Assembly (NCBI GenBank): GCA_947373495.1
Contig: CANBXZ010000003.1
Location: forward strand, 1-63,483
Direction of reading: 5' to 3'
Source of the DNA: Acetobacteraceae bacterium
GTDB lineage: Bacteria > Pseudomonadota > Alphaproteobacteria > Acetobacterales > Acetobacteraceae
DNA length: 63,483 nucleotides
Shown: positions 8,470 through 17,537 of the stretch, piece after piece
How positions within the stretch are numbered: position 1 is the first letter of the stretch
Layout of the letters: each line of letters opens with the position of its first letter
Program-made: the position numbers and the translations under genes
Notes under the pieces: model-generated
The model's database searches: none
The model's input: the letters and a program-made list of their open reading frames with translations, nothing else
What the model was told of the DNA's origin: nothing

Positions 8470-10617
8470 ATGGGAATCATGTCAGCCCAAGCCGCACCGA
8501 TGGGGAATGCATTGCCGGGGGGCGCAGTGCCGGGGGAGGACCCGCGGCTGCTGCCGCTGTTCGCCGACCTGGCCAGCCTGCCGGGGCTGGGGCCGGCCGG
8601 TCCGAAGCTGCTGGTGAAGGCGCTGGCCAATGGCTCCGGCGGCAACCGGGTGCTGGACCTGTTGTTCCACCTGCCCAGCGAGATCACCGACCGCACCGCC
8701 ACCCGCGACCCGGCCCATGCGCTGCATGGCGAGACCGTGACCTGCGAGGTGGAGGTGCTGAAGCACGACCGCATCGGCCCCGGCGGCAAGACCATTCGGG
8801 TACGCGCCCGGGCCGGCGACACCCTGCTGGCCATCCCGATGTTCGGCAGCCGGGCGGAATGGGTGGAACGCCGGCTGCCGGTGGGCGCCACCCGCAAGAT
8901 CAGTGGCCAGATGAAGGTGGACGGCTATGGCCGTTCCATCCCGACGCCGGACTATGTCGAACCACCCGATGTCATTCCGGAGTTTGAACGCAAGTGGCCG
9001 CTGACCCAGGGCCTGCGCCAGCGCAGCGTGGCCCAGGCCATGCGGCTGGCGCTGGCCCGGCTGCCGGAACTGCCGGAATGGCACGACGCGCCGCTGCTGA
9101 AGCGCGAGGCCTGGCCCGGCTTCACCGAGAGCCTGCGCAGTTGGCAGGACCCGGACGGCCCCGCCCCGCTGCCCGGCGCCCGCCAGCGCCTGGCCTATGA
9201 CGAGTTGCTGGCCGGCCAGGTGGCGCTGGGGCTGGTGCGGCGCCGGGTGCGGCATCGGCCCGGCACCGGGCTGGCCGGCACCGGGGAGCTGCGCGCCAAG
9301 GCCCTGGCCGCCTTCGGCCATGCGCCCACGCCTTCCCAGGTGGCGGCGCTGGCGGAGATCGATGCCGACCTCGCCTCCCCGCACCGCATGCTGCGGCTGC
9401 TGCAGGGCGATGTCGGTTCGGGCAAGACCCTGGTGGCGGTGCTGGCCATGCTGCGGGCGGTGGAAAGCGGTGCCCAGGCCGCCATCATGGCGCCCACCGA
9501 AATCCTCGCCCGCCAGCATCTGCGCACCCTGGTAAGGCTGTGCCTGCCGGCCGGGGTGCAGGTGGCCATGCTGGCCGGCAGCGTGAAGGGCGCCGAACGC
9601 AGGAAGGTGTTGCGCGGCCTGGCCGAGGGGGCGGTGCAGATCGTGGTCGGCACCCATGCGCTGTTCCAGGAAGCGGTGGCGTTCCGCAACCTCGGCCTGG
9701 CGGTGGTGGACGAACAGCACCGCTTCGGCGTGGCCCAGCGGCTGATGCTGGCCGAAAAGGGCGAAACCACCGACATGCTGGTGATGACCGCCACCCCCAT
9801 TCCGCGCACCCTGCTGCTGACGCAATGGGGCGAGATGGCGGTCAGTCGGCTGGCGGGCAAGCCGGCCGGGCGCCAGGCCATCACCACCACGCTGCACGGG
9901 CTGCGGCAGAGCCCGGATGTCATCGCCGGCCTGGCCCGCGCGCTGGACAAGGGCGCCCGCTGCTACTGGGTTTGCCCGGCGGTGGAGGAATCGGAGGTAA
10001 TGGACACCGCCGCGGCCGAAACCCGCTTCGCCGAGTTGGCCGAGCGCTTCCCTGGCCAGGTGGGCCTGGCGCATGGCCGGCAGGAAACCGACGTGCGCGA
10101 GGCCGCGCTGCGGGACTTCGCCGCCGGCCGCACCCGGCTGCTGGTCGCCACCACCGTCATCGAGGTGGGCGTGGACGTGCCCGAGGCCACCATCATGGTG
10201 GTGGAGCACGCCGAGCGCTTCGGCCTGGCGCAACTGCACCAGTTGCGCGGCCGCGTCGGCCGGGGCAGCGGCGCCAGCTACTGCATGCTGCTGTACGATG
10301 AAGGGCTGAACAGCACCGCCCGCGAGCGCCTGTTGCTGCTGAAGGAAACCGAGGACGGATTCGTCATCGCCGATGCCGATTTCCACCTGCGCGGCGGCGG
10401 CGAGCTGCTGGGCACCCGGCAGTCCGGCGCGCCGATGTTCCGCCTGGGGCTGCCGGATGGCGAGGCGCAGGAGGGCCTGGTGCACCAGGCCAACCGGGAC
10501 GCCGAGGTGCTGTTGGAACGCGACCCCACCCTGGCCAGCCCGCGCGGCCAGGCGGTGCGCCTGCTGCTGGCGCTGTTCGGCAAGGCCGAGGCGATGCTGA
10601 CGCTGCGCGCCGGCTGA
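8470..10617 (+). CDS. recG: ATP-dependent DNA helicase RecG
   Basis: Encodes 715 residues. RecG remodels stalled forks and branch-migrates Holliday junctions. The wedge OB-fold domain is N-terminal, followed by Walker A GDVGSGKT (313-320), the DEQH box (414-417), TATPIPRT, a helicase C domain with TTVIEVGVDVPEA, and the RecG-type Q-L-R-G-R-V-G-R motif VI. Length is close to the family norm. The start could be 8470 or the ATG three codons on (8479); neither has a strong Shine-Dalgarno. It is divergent from sdhE with 37 bp between start codons, which must hold both promoters. Confidence 0.96.
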   Translation: MGIMSAQAAPMGNALPGGAVPGEDPRLLPLFADLASLPGLGPAGPKLLVKALANGSGGNRVLDLLFHLPSEITDRTATRDPAHALHGETVTCEVEVLKHDRIGPGGKTIRVRARAGDTLLAIPMFGSRAEWVERRLPVGATRKISGQMKVDGYGRSIPTPDYVEPPDVIPEFERKWPLTQGLRQRSVAQAMRLALARLPELPEWHDAPLLKREAWPGFTESLRSWQDPDGPAPLPGARQRLAYDELLAGQVALGLVRRRVRHRPGTGLAGTGELRAKALAAFGHAPTPSQVAALAEIDADLASPHRMLRLLQGDVGSGKTLVAVLAMLRAVESGAQAAIMAPTEILARQHLRTLVRLCLPAGVQVAMLAGSVKGAERRKVLRGLAEGAVQIVVGTHALFQEAVAFRNLGLAVVDEQHRFGVAQRLMLAEKGETTDMLVMTATPIPRTLLLTQWGEMAVSRLAGKPAGRQAITTTLHGLRQSPDVIAGLARALDKGARCYWVCPAVEESEVMDTAAAETRFAELAERFPGQVGLAHGRQETDVREAALRDFAAGRTRLLVATTVIEVGVDVPEATIMVVEHAERFGLAQLHQLRGRVGRGSGASYCMLLYDEGLNSTARERLLLLKETEDGFVIADADFHLRGGGELLGTRQSGAPMFRLGLPDGEAQEGLVHQANRDAEVLLERDPTLASPRGQAVRLLLALFGKAEAMLTLRAG

Positions 10618-10728
10618 ACGCCGGCAGGGTGGTGCCCCGCGCGCCGGGTGGGCGCCTCTCCGCCCTTGCAAACCCCTCGCATCAGGGTAATTCCACCGGA
10701 CTGTCGGGGGACAGCGGGGGATATCGGC

Positions 10729-11463
10729 TTGGCCGCGCTGATCGAGATCGAGAAACTGACCAAGCGCTTCGGCAGCTTCACGGCGGTGGACGAAGTGTCC
10801 TTCTCCGTGGACCGGGGCGAAGTGCTGGGCTTCCTGGGGCCGAATGGCGCCGGCAAATCCACCACCATGCGGATGCTGGCCGGCTTCATGCCGCCCACCG
10901 CCGGCACGGCGCGGATCTGCGGCGCCGACGTGGCGGACAACCCGGTGGAGGCCAAGCGGTCACTGGGCTTTCTGCCCGAAGGCGCCCCCACCTACCCGGA
11001 AATGAGCGTCAGCGGCTTCCTGGCCTTCACCGCCAGCATCCGCGGCTTCCGCGGCAGCGAAAAGGCCGACCGCGTGGCCCTGGCCATGGCGCAGACCCAG
11101 TTGGAAGGCGTGCGCCTGCAACCGATCGAGACGCTGTCAAAAGGCTTCAAGCGCCGCGTCGGACTGGCCCAGGCGCTGCTGCACGACCCGCCGGTGCTGG
11201 TACTGGATGAGCCGACCGACGGCCTGGACCCGAACCAGAAGCACGAAGTCCGCGAACTCATCCGCCGCATGGCGCCCACCAAGGCGATCGTCATCTCCAC
11301 CCACATCCTTGAGGAAGTGGACGCGGTCTGCACCCGCGCCATCATCATCGCCCGCGGCAAGGTGATTGTGGACGCGCCGCCGCGCGCGCTGGAAGTGGAA
11401 GGCCGCAGCCTGGAACAGGTGTTCCGCAGCCTCACCCTCGGCACCCCGAAGGAGGCCGCGTGA
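10729..11463 (+). CDS. GldA-type ABC transporter ATP-binding protein
   Basis: Encodes 244 residues from a TTG at 10729, preceded by GGGGG about 8 nt upstream. An upstream in-frame ATG (10648) would add 27 non-conserved residues. Walker A GPNGAGKST (37-45), a signature-like LSKGFKRR (136-143, the GFKRR variant typical of GldA/CcmA-like exporters) and Walker B VLVLDEPTDGLDP (156-168) are present. It is the first gene of an operon with a permease, a GldG-like protein and a DUF4340 protein, the usual composition of this uncharacterised exporter type. The ATPase energises it from the cytoplasmic face. Confidence 0.92.
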   Translation: MAALIEIEKLTKRFGSFTAVDEVSFSVDRGEVLGFLGPNGAGKSTTMRMLAGFMPPTAGTARICGADVADNPVEAKRSLGFLPEGAPTYPEMSVSGFLAFTASIRGFRGSEKADRVALAMAQTQLEGVRLQPIETLSKGFKRRVGLAQALLHDPPVLVLDEPTDGLDPNQKHEVRELIRRMAPTKAIVISTHILEEVDAVCTRAIIIARGKVIVDAPPRALEVEGRSLEQVFRSLTLGTPKEAA

Positions 11464-12272
11464 TGGGTGGCATGTTCCGGCGCCTGTGCGACCTGCTGGC
11501 CGCCGGCTGGCTGATGTGGGGCCCGCAGGCCGGCCTGCCCTGCCGCCCGGCGCTGATCGTCGGCCGGCGCGAGCTGGCGGCGTATTTCGCCACCCCGGTG
11601 GCCTATGTGTTCATCGTCATCTTCCTGGTGCTGGCCGGGGCGCTGACCTTCACCCTGGGTGGCTTCTTCGCCCGCGGCCAGGCCGACCTGATGCCGTTCT
11701 TCAGCTTCGTGCCCTGGCTGTTCCTGTTCCTGGTGCCGGCGCTGACCATGCGGCTTTGGGCGGAGGAACGCCGCCACGGCACCATTGAGCTGCTGCTGAC
11801 GCTGCCGCTGCCGCAATGGCAGGCGGTGGCCGGCAAGTTCCTGGCGGCCTGGGCGTTCTGCGGCATCGCGCTCGGCCTGACCTTCCCGCTGTGGATCACG
11901 GTGAACGTGCTGGGCAACCCGGACAATGGCGTGATCCTGACCGGCTATGTCGGCTGCCTGCTGGTGGCCGGCGCCTACCTGGCCGTGGGCGCCGCGGTTT
12001 CCGCCGCCACCAAGAACCAGGTCATCGCCTTCGTGCTGGCGGTGGCGATCTGCTTCGTCTTCGCCGCCGCCGGCAGCCCGGTCATCACCGAGTTCCTGTC
12101 CAACCGCATGCCGGCGCTGGCGGAAGCGGCGCGCGGGCTTTCCGTGGCGGACCGTTTCGGCGGCTTCACCCGGGGCGTCATCACCCTGCGCGACCTGGTG
12201 TATTTCGGCAGCTTCATCGGCTTCTGGCTGTTCGTGAACGCGGTGGTGCTCGACCTGAAGAAGGCGGACTGA
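11463..12272 (+). CDS. GldF-type ABC transporter permease
   Basis: Encodes 269 residues. The ATG at 11463 overlaps the ATPase stop (TGATG); a GTG one codon earlier is also possible. About six hydrophobic spans are visible: a strand-like FATPVAYVFIVIFLVLAGAL segment, PFFSFVPWLFLFLVPALTM, a span at AAWAFCGIALGLTF, GYVGCLLVAGAYLAVGAAVS, IAFVLAVAICFVFAAAG, and FGSFIGFWLFVNAVVL at the end. The pattern WAEERRHGTIELLLTLPL after the second span is typical of ABC-2 type GldF permeases. It is the membrane channel for the preceding ATPase. Confidence 0.9.
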   Translation: MGGMFRRLCDLLAAGWLMWGPQAGLPCRPALIVGRRELAAYFATPVAYVFIVIFLVLAGALTFTLGGFFARGQADLMPFFSFVPWLFLFLVPALTMRLWAEERRHGTIELLLTLPLPQWQAVAGKFLAAWAFCGIALGLTFPLWITVNVLGNPDNGVILTGYVGCLLVAGAYLAVGAAVSAATKNQVIAFVLAVAICFVFAAAGSPVITEFLSNRMPALAEAARGLSVADRFGGFTRGVITLRDLVYFGSFIGFWLFVNAVVLDLKKAD

Positions 12273-12275
12273 GCC

Positions 12276-14240
12276 ATGGCCGATCTTGCTGCCGAACAAC
12301 GTGCCGCGCGCCGCCGCTTCATCTTCTCCGGCCTGGGGATTTTGGCCGCGCTGGTGCTGGCCGTGGGCGTGAACATGCTGGCCGACCGCCTGCTGCCGCG
12401 GGTGCGCGTGGACCTGACGCAGAACGCGCTCTACACCCTCAGCGACGGCACTCGGCAGGTGCTGGCCGGGCTGCGGGACCCGGTGACGCTGCGGCTGTTC
12501 TACAGCCGCCGCCTGGGCGCCGAGATCCCGACCTATGGCGCCTATGCCGACCGGGTGCGCGAAATCCTCGGCGAATACGTCTCCCGCTCCAACGGCAAGC
12601 TGAAGCTGGAGGTCTTCGACCCCGAGCCGTTCAGCGAAACCGAGGACCGCGCCATGGGCTACGGCCTGCAGGGCGTGCCGCTGGACCAGGGCGGCGAACA
12701 GGTGTGGTTCGGCCTGGTGGCCGCCAACCTGGTGGACGAGGAACGCAGCATTCCGTTCTTCCAGCCGGAGCGTGAGCGCTTCCTGGAATACGACCTGACC
12801 AAGCTGGTGTGGGAACTGTCCAACCCGCGCCGCCCGACCATTGGCGTGATGACCAGCCTGCCGCTGAACGGCGACCCGCGCGCCATGATGATGCGCCAGC
12901 CCGGCGGCGCCCAGCCCGCGGTGGTGATGCAGCAGCTGCGCCAGTTCTTCACCGTGAAGGACGTGGCGCTGGACACCCAGGTCATCGAGGATGACATCCA
13001 GGTGCTGCTGGTGGCGCATGCCCAGCGGCTGGGCGATGCGGCGCAATACGCCATCGACCAGTTCGTGATGCGCGGCGGCAAGCTGATGGTGCTGGTGGAC
13101 CCGCATTCGGAAGCCCAGGCCAGCCGCCCCGGCCCCGGTGGCCAGCCACCGACCGAAACCGGCTCTCAATTGGACCGGCTGCTGAACGCCTGGGGGGTGG
13201 AAACCCCGCATGACAAGGTGGTGCTGGACCTGCGCGGCGCCTGGCGGGTGCGCGCCAACCCCACCGACCGGGTGCAGGCGGTGGACTATGTCGCCTGGTA
13301 CAACCTGAGCAGCGACAGCATCGCCCGCAATGAGGTGGCCACCGCCCAGCTGGACCAGGTGACCGTCGCCGCGGCCGGCGAGGTGCGCCCGCGCGCCGGC
13401 GCGGCCATCGAGTTCACCCCGCTGCTGACCTCCTCCGCCCAGTCCATGCTGGCCGAGGTGGAGAAGGTGAAGGCGGACCCCAACCCGGTGCGCCTGCTGG
13501 CCGACTTCACCGCCGATGGCCAGCGCCGGGTTTTGATGGCCCGGGTGCGTGGCGTGCTGCGCAGCGCCTTCCCCGAGGGCCCGCCGCCGCTGGCCGAGGG
13601 CCAGCCGGCCCGCCCGGCCGACTTCCCGGCGCATCGCACCGAAACCGCCGGCCCCGCCAACCTGGTGGTGGGCAATGACAGCGACATCCTGGAAGACCGC
13701 TTCTGGGTGCGGGTGCAGGACTTCTTCGGCCAGCAGGTGGCCACGCCCATCAGCAACAACGGCGCCCTGGTTTCCAACCTGGCGGACACGCTGGCGGGCA
13801 GCGATGCGCTGATCTCGCTGCGCTCGCGCGGGGAAAGCCTCCGGCCGTTCGAGCTGGTGGAGAACATCCGCCGCAACGCGGATGCGCAGTACCGGCAGAC
13901 CGAACGCGGCCTGCAGCAACGCCTGGAGGACACCGAGAAGCGCCTGCGCGAGCTGCGCCAGGGGACGCAGCCCGGCAGCCAGCCGGCCCCGGGCGAGCGC
14001 AACCAGGCGCAGACCGTCATCACCCCGGAACAGCGCGCCGAGATCGACAAGGCGCGGGCTGAGATCGTCGCCACCCGGCGCCAACTGCGCGCGGTGCAAC
14101 TGGAACTGCGGCGCGACATCGAACGGCTGGAAACCTGGCTGCGGGTGGTGAACATCGCCCTGGTGCCGGCGCTGCTGACCGCCTTTGCCATCGGGCTGGC
14201 GCTGGTTCGCGCCCGTCGCCGTGCCGCCGCGCGCGCCTGA
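12276..14240 (+). CDS. GldG-family ABC-associated extracytoplasmic protein
   Basis: Encodes 654 residues, starting 3 nt after the permease stop. A membrane span lies at about residues 15-37, followed by the family-typical opening VDLTQNALYTLSDGTRQVL and the LFYSR strand. A coiled-coil-like region rich in Glu/Arg/Gln occupies about residues 530-620, and a second membrane span ends the protein before an Arg-rich cytoplasmic tail. In this family the large middle part faces the periplasm. Length and topology match GldG-like proteins found with GldA and GldF outside the gliding Bacteroidetes, where their substrate is not known. Confidence 0.88.
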   Translation: MADLAAEQRAARRRFIFSGLGILAALVLAVGVNMLADRLLPRVRVDLTQNALYTLSDGTRQVLAGLRDPVTLRLFYSRRLGAEIPTYGAYADRVREILGEYVSRSNGKLKLEVFDPEPFSETEDRAMGYGLQGVPLDQGGEQVWFGLVAANLVDEERSIPFFQPERERFLEYDLTKLVWELSNPRRPTIGVMTSLPLNGDPRAMMMRQPGGAQPAVVMQQLRQFFTVKDVALDTQVIEDDIQVLLVAHAQRLGDAAQYAIDQFVMRGGKLMVLVDPHSEAQASRPGPGGQPPTETGSQLDRLLNAWGVETPHDKVVLDLRGAWRVRANPTDRVQAVDYVAWYNLSSDSIARNEVATAQLDQVTVAAAGEVRPRAGAAIEFTPLLTSSAQSMLAEVEKVKADPNPVRLLADFTADGQRRVLMARVRGVLRSAFPEGPPPLAEGQPARPADFPAHRTETAGPANLVVGNDSDILEDRFWVRVQDFFGQQVATPISNNGALVSNLADTLAGSDALISLRSRGESLRPFELVENIRRNADAQYRQTERGLQQRLEDTEKRLRELRQGTQPGSQPAPGERNQAQTVITPEQRAEIDKARAEIVATRRQLRAVQLELRRDIERLETWLRVVNIALVPALLTAFAIGLALVRARRRAAARA

Positions 14241-14252
14241 AGGAAGCAGCCC

Positions 14253-15302
14253 ATGCTGAACCGGCGATCCCTGATCTGGCTGGGCGGTGGCGGCGCCGCC
14301 GCCGTGGCCGCCGCCCTGGCGCTGGGCCCGGGCAGCCCGAGCCGCGACGCGGTGCCGGGCGGTGGTGGCACGCTCGCCTTCCCCGACCTGGCGCAGCGCC
14401 TGGGCCAGGTGGCCCGGCTGGAACTGCGCAAGGCCGACGCCACCCTGGTGGTGGTGCGCGACGCCGACCGCTGGCTGCTGCCCGACAAGGGCAATTATCC
14501 GGTGCGGCCGGAGCGGGTGCGGGAAACCCTGGTGGGGCTGACCGAGCTGCGCCTGACCGAACAACGCACCAGCGACCGCGCCCAGTTGGCGCAGTTGGGC
14601 CTGGACGACCCCACCAACACCGGCAGCACCGCGGTGGTGCTGCGCGGGCTGGACGCTGCCGGGGGCACGGTGGTGGAACTGGTGGTCGGCCGGCGCCGGG
14701 TACGCACCCAGGGCAACCTGCCGGAAAGCGTCTATGTCCGCCGCCCGAATGAAAGCCAGGCCTGGCTGGCCGAGGGCCGGCTGGCGCTGGACACCGACCC
14801 GCAGCTTTGGGTGGACCGCGACATCGGCAATCTCTCCGCCGAGCGGCTGCGCAAGGTGACCGTGCGCCGGGTGAACGAAGGTGTCCTGGTGCTGGAACGC
14901 GGCGGCGAGGCCGATGCCAAGCTGCGCCTGACCGAACCACCGAACCCGCCCTCCCAGGACGAGGTGGCGCTGGACGAGATTGCCCGCGCCTTCGAATTCC
15001 TGACCTTCCTGGACGTGAAGCCGGCCACGGAAATCCCCGGCGAGGCCCTGGGCGAGGCCCGGTTCGAGTTCACCAATGGCCTGGCGGTTACCGCCTGGCC
15101 AAACAAGGCCGGCGATACGATGTGGGTGCGGCTGGTGGCCGAGGGGGCGGAAGCGGCGCGCTTCAACGCCCGCTGGCAGGGCTGGGCCTATCAGCTTGGG
15201 GTATGGAAGGAAAAAGCCTTCACCCCGCGGCTGGAAGACCTGATGGAGCGCGAGCAACCGCCCGCGCCGCCGGTGGCGCCCGCGCCGGGCGCGCCACGGT
15301 GA
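14253..15302 (+). CDS. DUF4340 domain protein of the Gld-type ABC operon
   Basis: Encodes 349 residues, 12 nt after the GldG-like gene. One N-terminal membrane anchor (RRSLIWLGGGGAAAVAAALA) is followed by repeated strand units: LAQRLGQVARLELRKADATL, a DRWLLPDKGNYPV segment and LTEQRTSDRAQLAQLGLDDP. These are characteristic of DUF4340 proteins, which almost always follow GldG-like genes. It probably sits on the periplasmic face as part of the same complex. The last residues are Pro/Ala-rich. Its stop overlaps the Nudix start (GTGA). Confidence 0.87.
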   Translation: MLNRRSLIWLGGGGAAAVAAALALGPGSPSRDAVPGGGGTLAFPDLAQRLGQVARLELRKADATLVVVRDADRWLLPDKGNYPVRPERVRETLVGLTELRLTEQRTSDRAQLAQLGLDDPTNTGSTAVVLRGLDAAGGTVVELVVGRRRVRTQGNLPESVYVRRPNESQAWLAEGRLALDTDPQLWVDRDIGNLSAERLRKVTVRRVNEGVLVLERGGEADAKLRLTEPPNPPSQDEVALDEIARAFEFLTFLDVKPATEIPGEALGEARFEFTNGLAVTAWPNKAGDTMWVRLVAEGAEAARFNARWQGWAYQLGVWKEKAFTPRLEDLMEREQPPAPPVAPAPGAPR

Positions 15303-15730
15303 CCGACCGCGAATACCCTACCCGGCCCTGGGTGGGCATCGGCGTCATCGCCTTTCGTGGCGATGAAGTGCTGCTGGTGCAGCGCGGCAAGCCGCCGCGC
15401 CTGGGCAGTTGGTCCCTGCCCGGCGGCGCCCAGCACCTGGGTGAGCCGGCCGAAACCGCCGCCCGGCGCGAATTGCTGGAGGAGACCGGCATCGAGGTCG
15501 GGCCGCTGACGCTGACGGCGGTGATCGACGGCATCAGCTACGACGCCCGGCGCACGGTGCGCTACCACTACACCATCGTGGACTACTGCGCCGAGTGGAC
15601 CGCGGGCGAGGCGGTGGCCGGGGATGACGTGGCCGCCGTGGCCTGGGCCGGGCCGGATGACCTGGCCCGCTACGACCTGACCGAAGCGGTGCACCAGGTG
15701 ATCGCCACCGCCCGGGCCCGGCTGGCATGA
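15299..15730 (+). CDS. Nudix hydrolase
   Basis: Encodes 143 residues from a GTG at 15299 that overlaps the previous stop by GTGA, which fixes the start. The Nudix box spans residues 43-65 with all signature positions intact (G43, E49, R57-E58, E61-E62, G64), so it should hydrolyse a nucleoside-diphosphate-X compound with Mg2+. The opening strand RPWVGIGVIAF and the C-terminal DLTEAVHQVI helix resemble ADP-ribose/ADP-sugar pyrophosphatase-like members, but the substrate cannot be read from the sequence. It is translationally coupled to both neighbours. Confidence 0.92.
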   Translation: MTDREYPTRPWVGIGVIAFRGDEVLLVQRGKPPRLGSWSLPGGAQHLGEPAETAARRELLEETGIEVGPLTLTAVIDGISYDARRTVRYHYTIVDYCAEWTAGEAVAGDDVAAVAWAGPDDLARYDLTEAVHQVIATARARLA

Positions 15731-16479
15731 GCCTGCTGCCGGCGGCGGATCTGGCGCTGCTGGCGGCATCGGGGGTGCTCGGCGGGCTGGCCAATGCGCT
15801 GGCCGGCGGCGGCACCCTGTTGACCTTTCCCGCCTTCCTGGCCGCTGGGGTGCCACCGGTGGTGGCCAATGCCTCCAACGCGCTGGCGATATGGCCGGCG
15901 CATGCCGCCGCCGCCTGGGCCGAGCGCGCCACGCTGGCACCGCTGCTGCCCGGCTGGCGCGGCCGGGCGCTGCTGCTGGCGCTGGGCGGCGCGGCCGGGG
16001 CGGCGCTGCTGCTGGCCAGCGGCGACCGCGCCTTCCTGGCCCTGGTGCCGCCCTTGCTGGGGCTGGCGACGCTGCTGTTCGCGCTGCGCCGCCGGCTGGC
16101 GGGGCTGGCCGGGCGCTGGCTGGCCTCCCCGGCCGCCAGCTTCGTGCTGGCCGTGTATGGCGGCTATTTCGGCGCCGGGCTGGGGGTGATGCTGCTGGCC
16201 TGGCTCGGGCTGGTGCTGCCCGCCGGCACACCGCCGGCCACGGCGAATGCGCTGAAGAACCTGCTCGCCAGCCTGGTGACCGCCGCCGGCATCCTGCTGC
16301 TGGTGCTGGCCGGCGCCATTGACTGGCCGGCGGCGCTGGCCTGCCTGCTGGGCGCCGCGGCTGGCGGCTGGCTGGGCGGCCGGCTGGCCGGGCGATTGCC
16401 GGCCCGCTGGGTGGAGGCATTTGTTATCCTGGCCGGCGGTGGCCTGACGTTGTTCTATGGCTGGCGCATCTATTGCTGA
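15727..16479 (+). CDS. TSUP (TauE/SafE) family membrane permease
   Basis: Encodes 250 residues. The ATG at 15727 overlaps the Nudix stop (ATGA). About seven hydrophobic spans are present, arranged as two similar halves. Each half begins with the TSUP hallmark of Gly- and Asn-rich turns (GGLANALAGGGTLLTFP near residue 20; GYFGAGLGVMLLAWLGL near residue 147). TSUP proteins move sulfite, sulfonates or related organic anions across the inner membrane. It is the penultimate gene of the 10729-17491 run; the cargo is unknown. Confidence 0.9.
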   Translation: MSLLPAADLALLAASGVLGGLANALAGGGTLLTFPAFLAAGVPPVVANASNALAIWPAHAAAAWAERATLAPLLPGWRGRALLLALGGAAGAALLLASGDRAFLALVPPLLGLATLLFALRRRLAGLAGRWLASPAASFVLAVYGGYFGAGLGVMLLAWLGLVLPAGTPPATANALKNLLASLVTAAGILLLVLAGAIDWPAALACLLGAAAGGWLGGRLAGRLPARWVEAFVILAGGGLTLFYGWRIYC

Positions 16480-16492
16480 AAGGTCCCTGCCG

Positions 16493-17491
16493 ATGAGGTT
16501 TCCTCGCCGCACCCTGCTGGCCGCCCTGGCCGCGGCACCCTTGGCCAGCCCCGCCCTGGCGCAAACCGTGGGGGGCGGGCGCACGGTGAAGCTGGTGGTG
16601 CCCTTCCCGCCCGGCGGCGCGGTGGACATCCTGGGCCGCCTGGTGGGCGAACGCCTGGGCGCCGTGCTGGGGCAGACCGTGGTGGTGGAAAACCGCGGCG
16701 TCGCCGGCGGCAATATCGGAGACGATGCCGTGGAGCGCGCCCCGGCCGATGGCACCACCATCGGCATCATCGGCGTCACCACGCTGTGCGCCGCGCCCAC
16801 GCTGTACAAGACGCTGAGCTTCGACCCGCAGAAGGACCTGGCCCCGGTCAGCGAGGTGGTGACCGGCGCGGTGATGTGCGTGGTGAACGCGCAGACCGCG
16901 GCGAAACACGGCTGGACCGACTTTCCCAGCATGATCGCCTGGGCCAAGGCGCACCCGGGCGATGTGCGGATGGGCTCCTCCGGCACCGGCACCACCAGCC
17001 ACCTGACGATCGAGGCGGTGAACCGCGCCACCAATGCGCAGATCACCCATGTGCCCTATCGCGGCGGCGGCCCGGCGATCAGCGACCTGGTGGCCGGCAC
17101 CATCGACATGATGTTCGACGTGATGCCGGCGCTGATGCCGCATGTGGAAGGTGGCCGGTTCAAGGCGCTGGCGGTTTCCAGCGCCAAGCGGCTGCCGTTC
17201 CTGCCGAACATCCCCGGCCTGGCGGAGTTCACCAACCTGGGGCTGGGCCACATCGACATCCAGACCTGGAGCGCCATCATGACCAGTGGCGGCACGCCGG
17301 AGCCGGTGCTGGCGCGGCTGAACCAGGCGGTGCGGCAATTGGCGCAACAGGCCGAGTTCGCCGACCGGCTGCGGCCGCTGGGCTATACCGTCATCACCAG
17401 CGAAACCCCGGCGGCGCTGGCGGCGCTGATCCGCGCCGAAACCCCGCGCTGGCAGGAACTGGTCCGCACCAGCGGCGTGACGCTGGACTGA
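16493..17491 (+). CDS. TctC/Bug-type tripartite tricarboxylate transporter binding protein
   Basis: Encodes 332 residues from the ATG at 16493, 13 nt after the TSUP stop. The N-terminus has a twin-Arg (PRRTLLAALAAAPLASPALA) export signal cut near ALA-Q. Family marks: VVPFPPGGAVDILGR, VVVENRGVAGGNIG, and HVPYRGGGPAISDLVAGTID in the second lobe. These proteins bind small organic acids in the periplasm. No TctA or TctB membrane subunits are in the window, so it is an orphan receptor. A bidirectional terminator follows at 17498. Confidence 0.92.
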   Translation: MRFPRRTLLAALAAAPLASPALAQTVGGGRTVKLVVPFPPGGAVDILGRLVGERLGAVLGQTVVVENRGVAGGNIGDDAVERAPADGTTIGIIGVTTLCAAPTLYKTLSFDPQKDLAPVSEVVTGAVMCVVNAQTAAKHGWTDFPSMIAWAKAHPGDVRMGSSGTGTTSHLTIEAVNRATNAQITHVPYRGGGPAISDLVAGTIDMMFDVMPALMPHVEGGRFKALAVSSAKRLPFLPNIPGLAEFTNLGLGHIDIQTWSAIMTSGGTPEPVLARLNQAVRQLAQQAEFADRLRPLGYTVITSETPAALAALIRAETPRWQELVRTSGVTLD

Positions 17492-17497
17492 GCCAGA

Positions 17498-17529
17498 CCG
17501 GCCTGGGGGAGATCACGCCCCCAGGCCGG
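17498..17529. terminator. bidirectional hairpin between convergent TctC and msrP genes
   Basis: A perfect 12-bp stem (CCGGCCTGGGGG / CCCCCAGGCCGG) with an 8-nt loop sits in the 46-bp gap between the TctC stop (17491) and the msrP stop (17538). There is no long T-run, as is usual in very GC-rich genomes. Its position and symmetry suit termination from both sides. Confidence 0.8.
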
Positions 17530-17537
17530 AACGGGGT

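Noticed and set aside
10992-15257. Open frame of about 1420 codons on the minus strand opposite the ABC operon
   Set aside because: Its composition is Gln/His/Arg/Gly-rich without any domain, as expected from the antisense of GC-rich codons. The plus strand has five recognisable coupled genes there.
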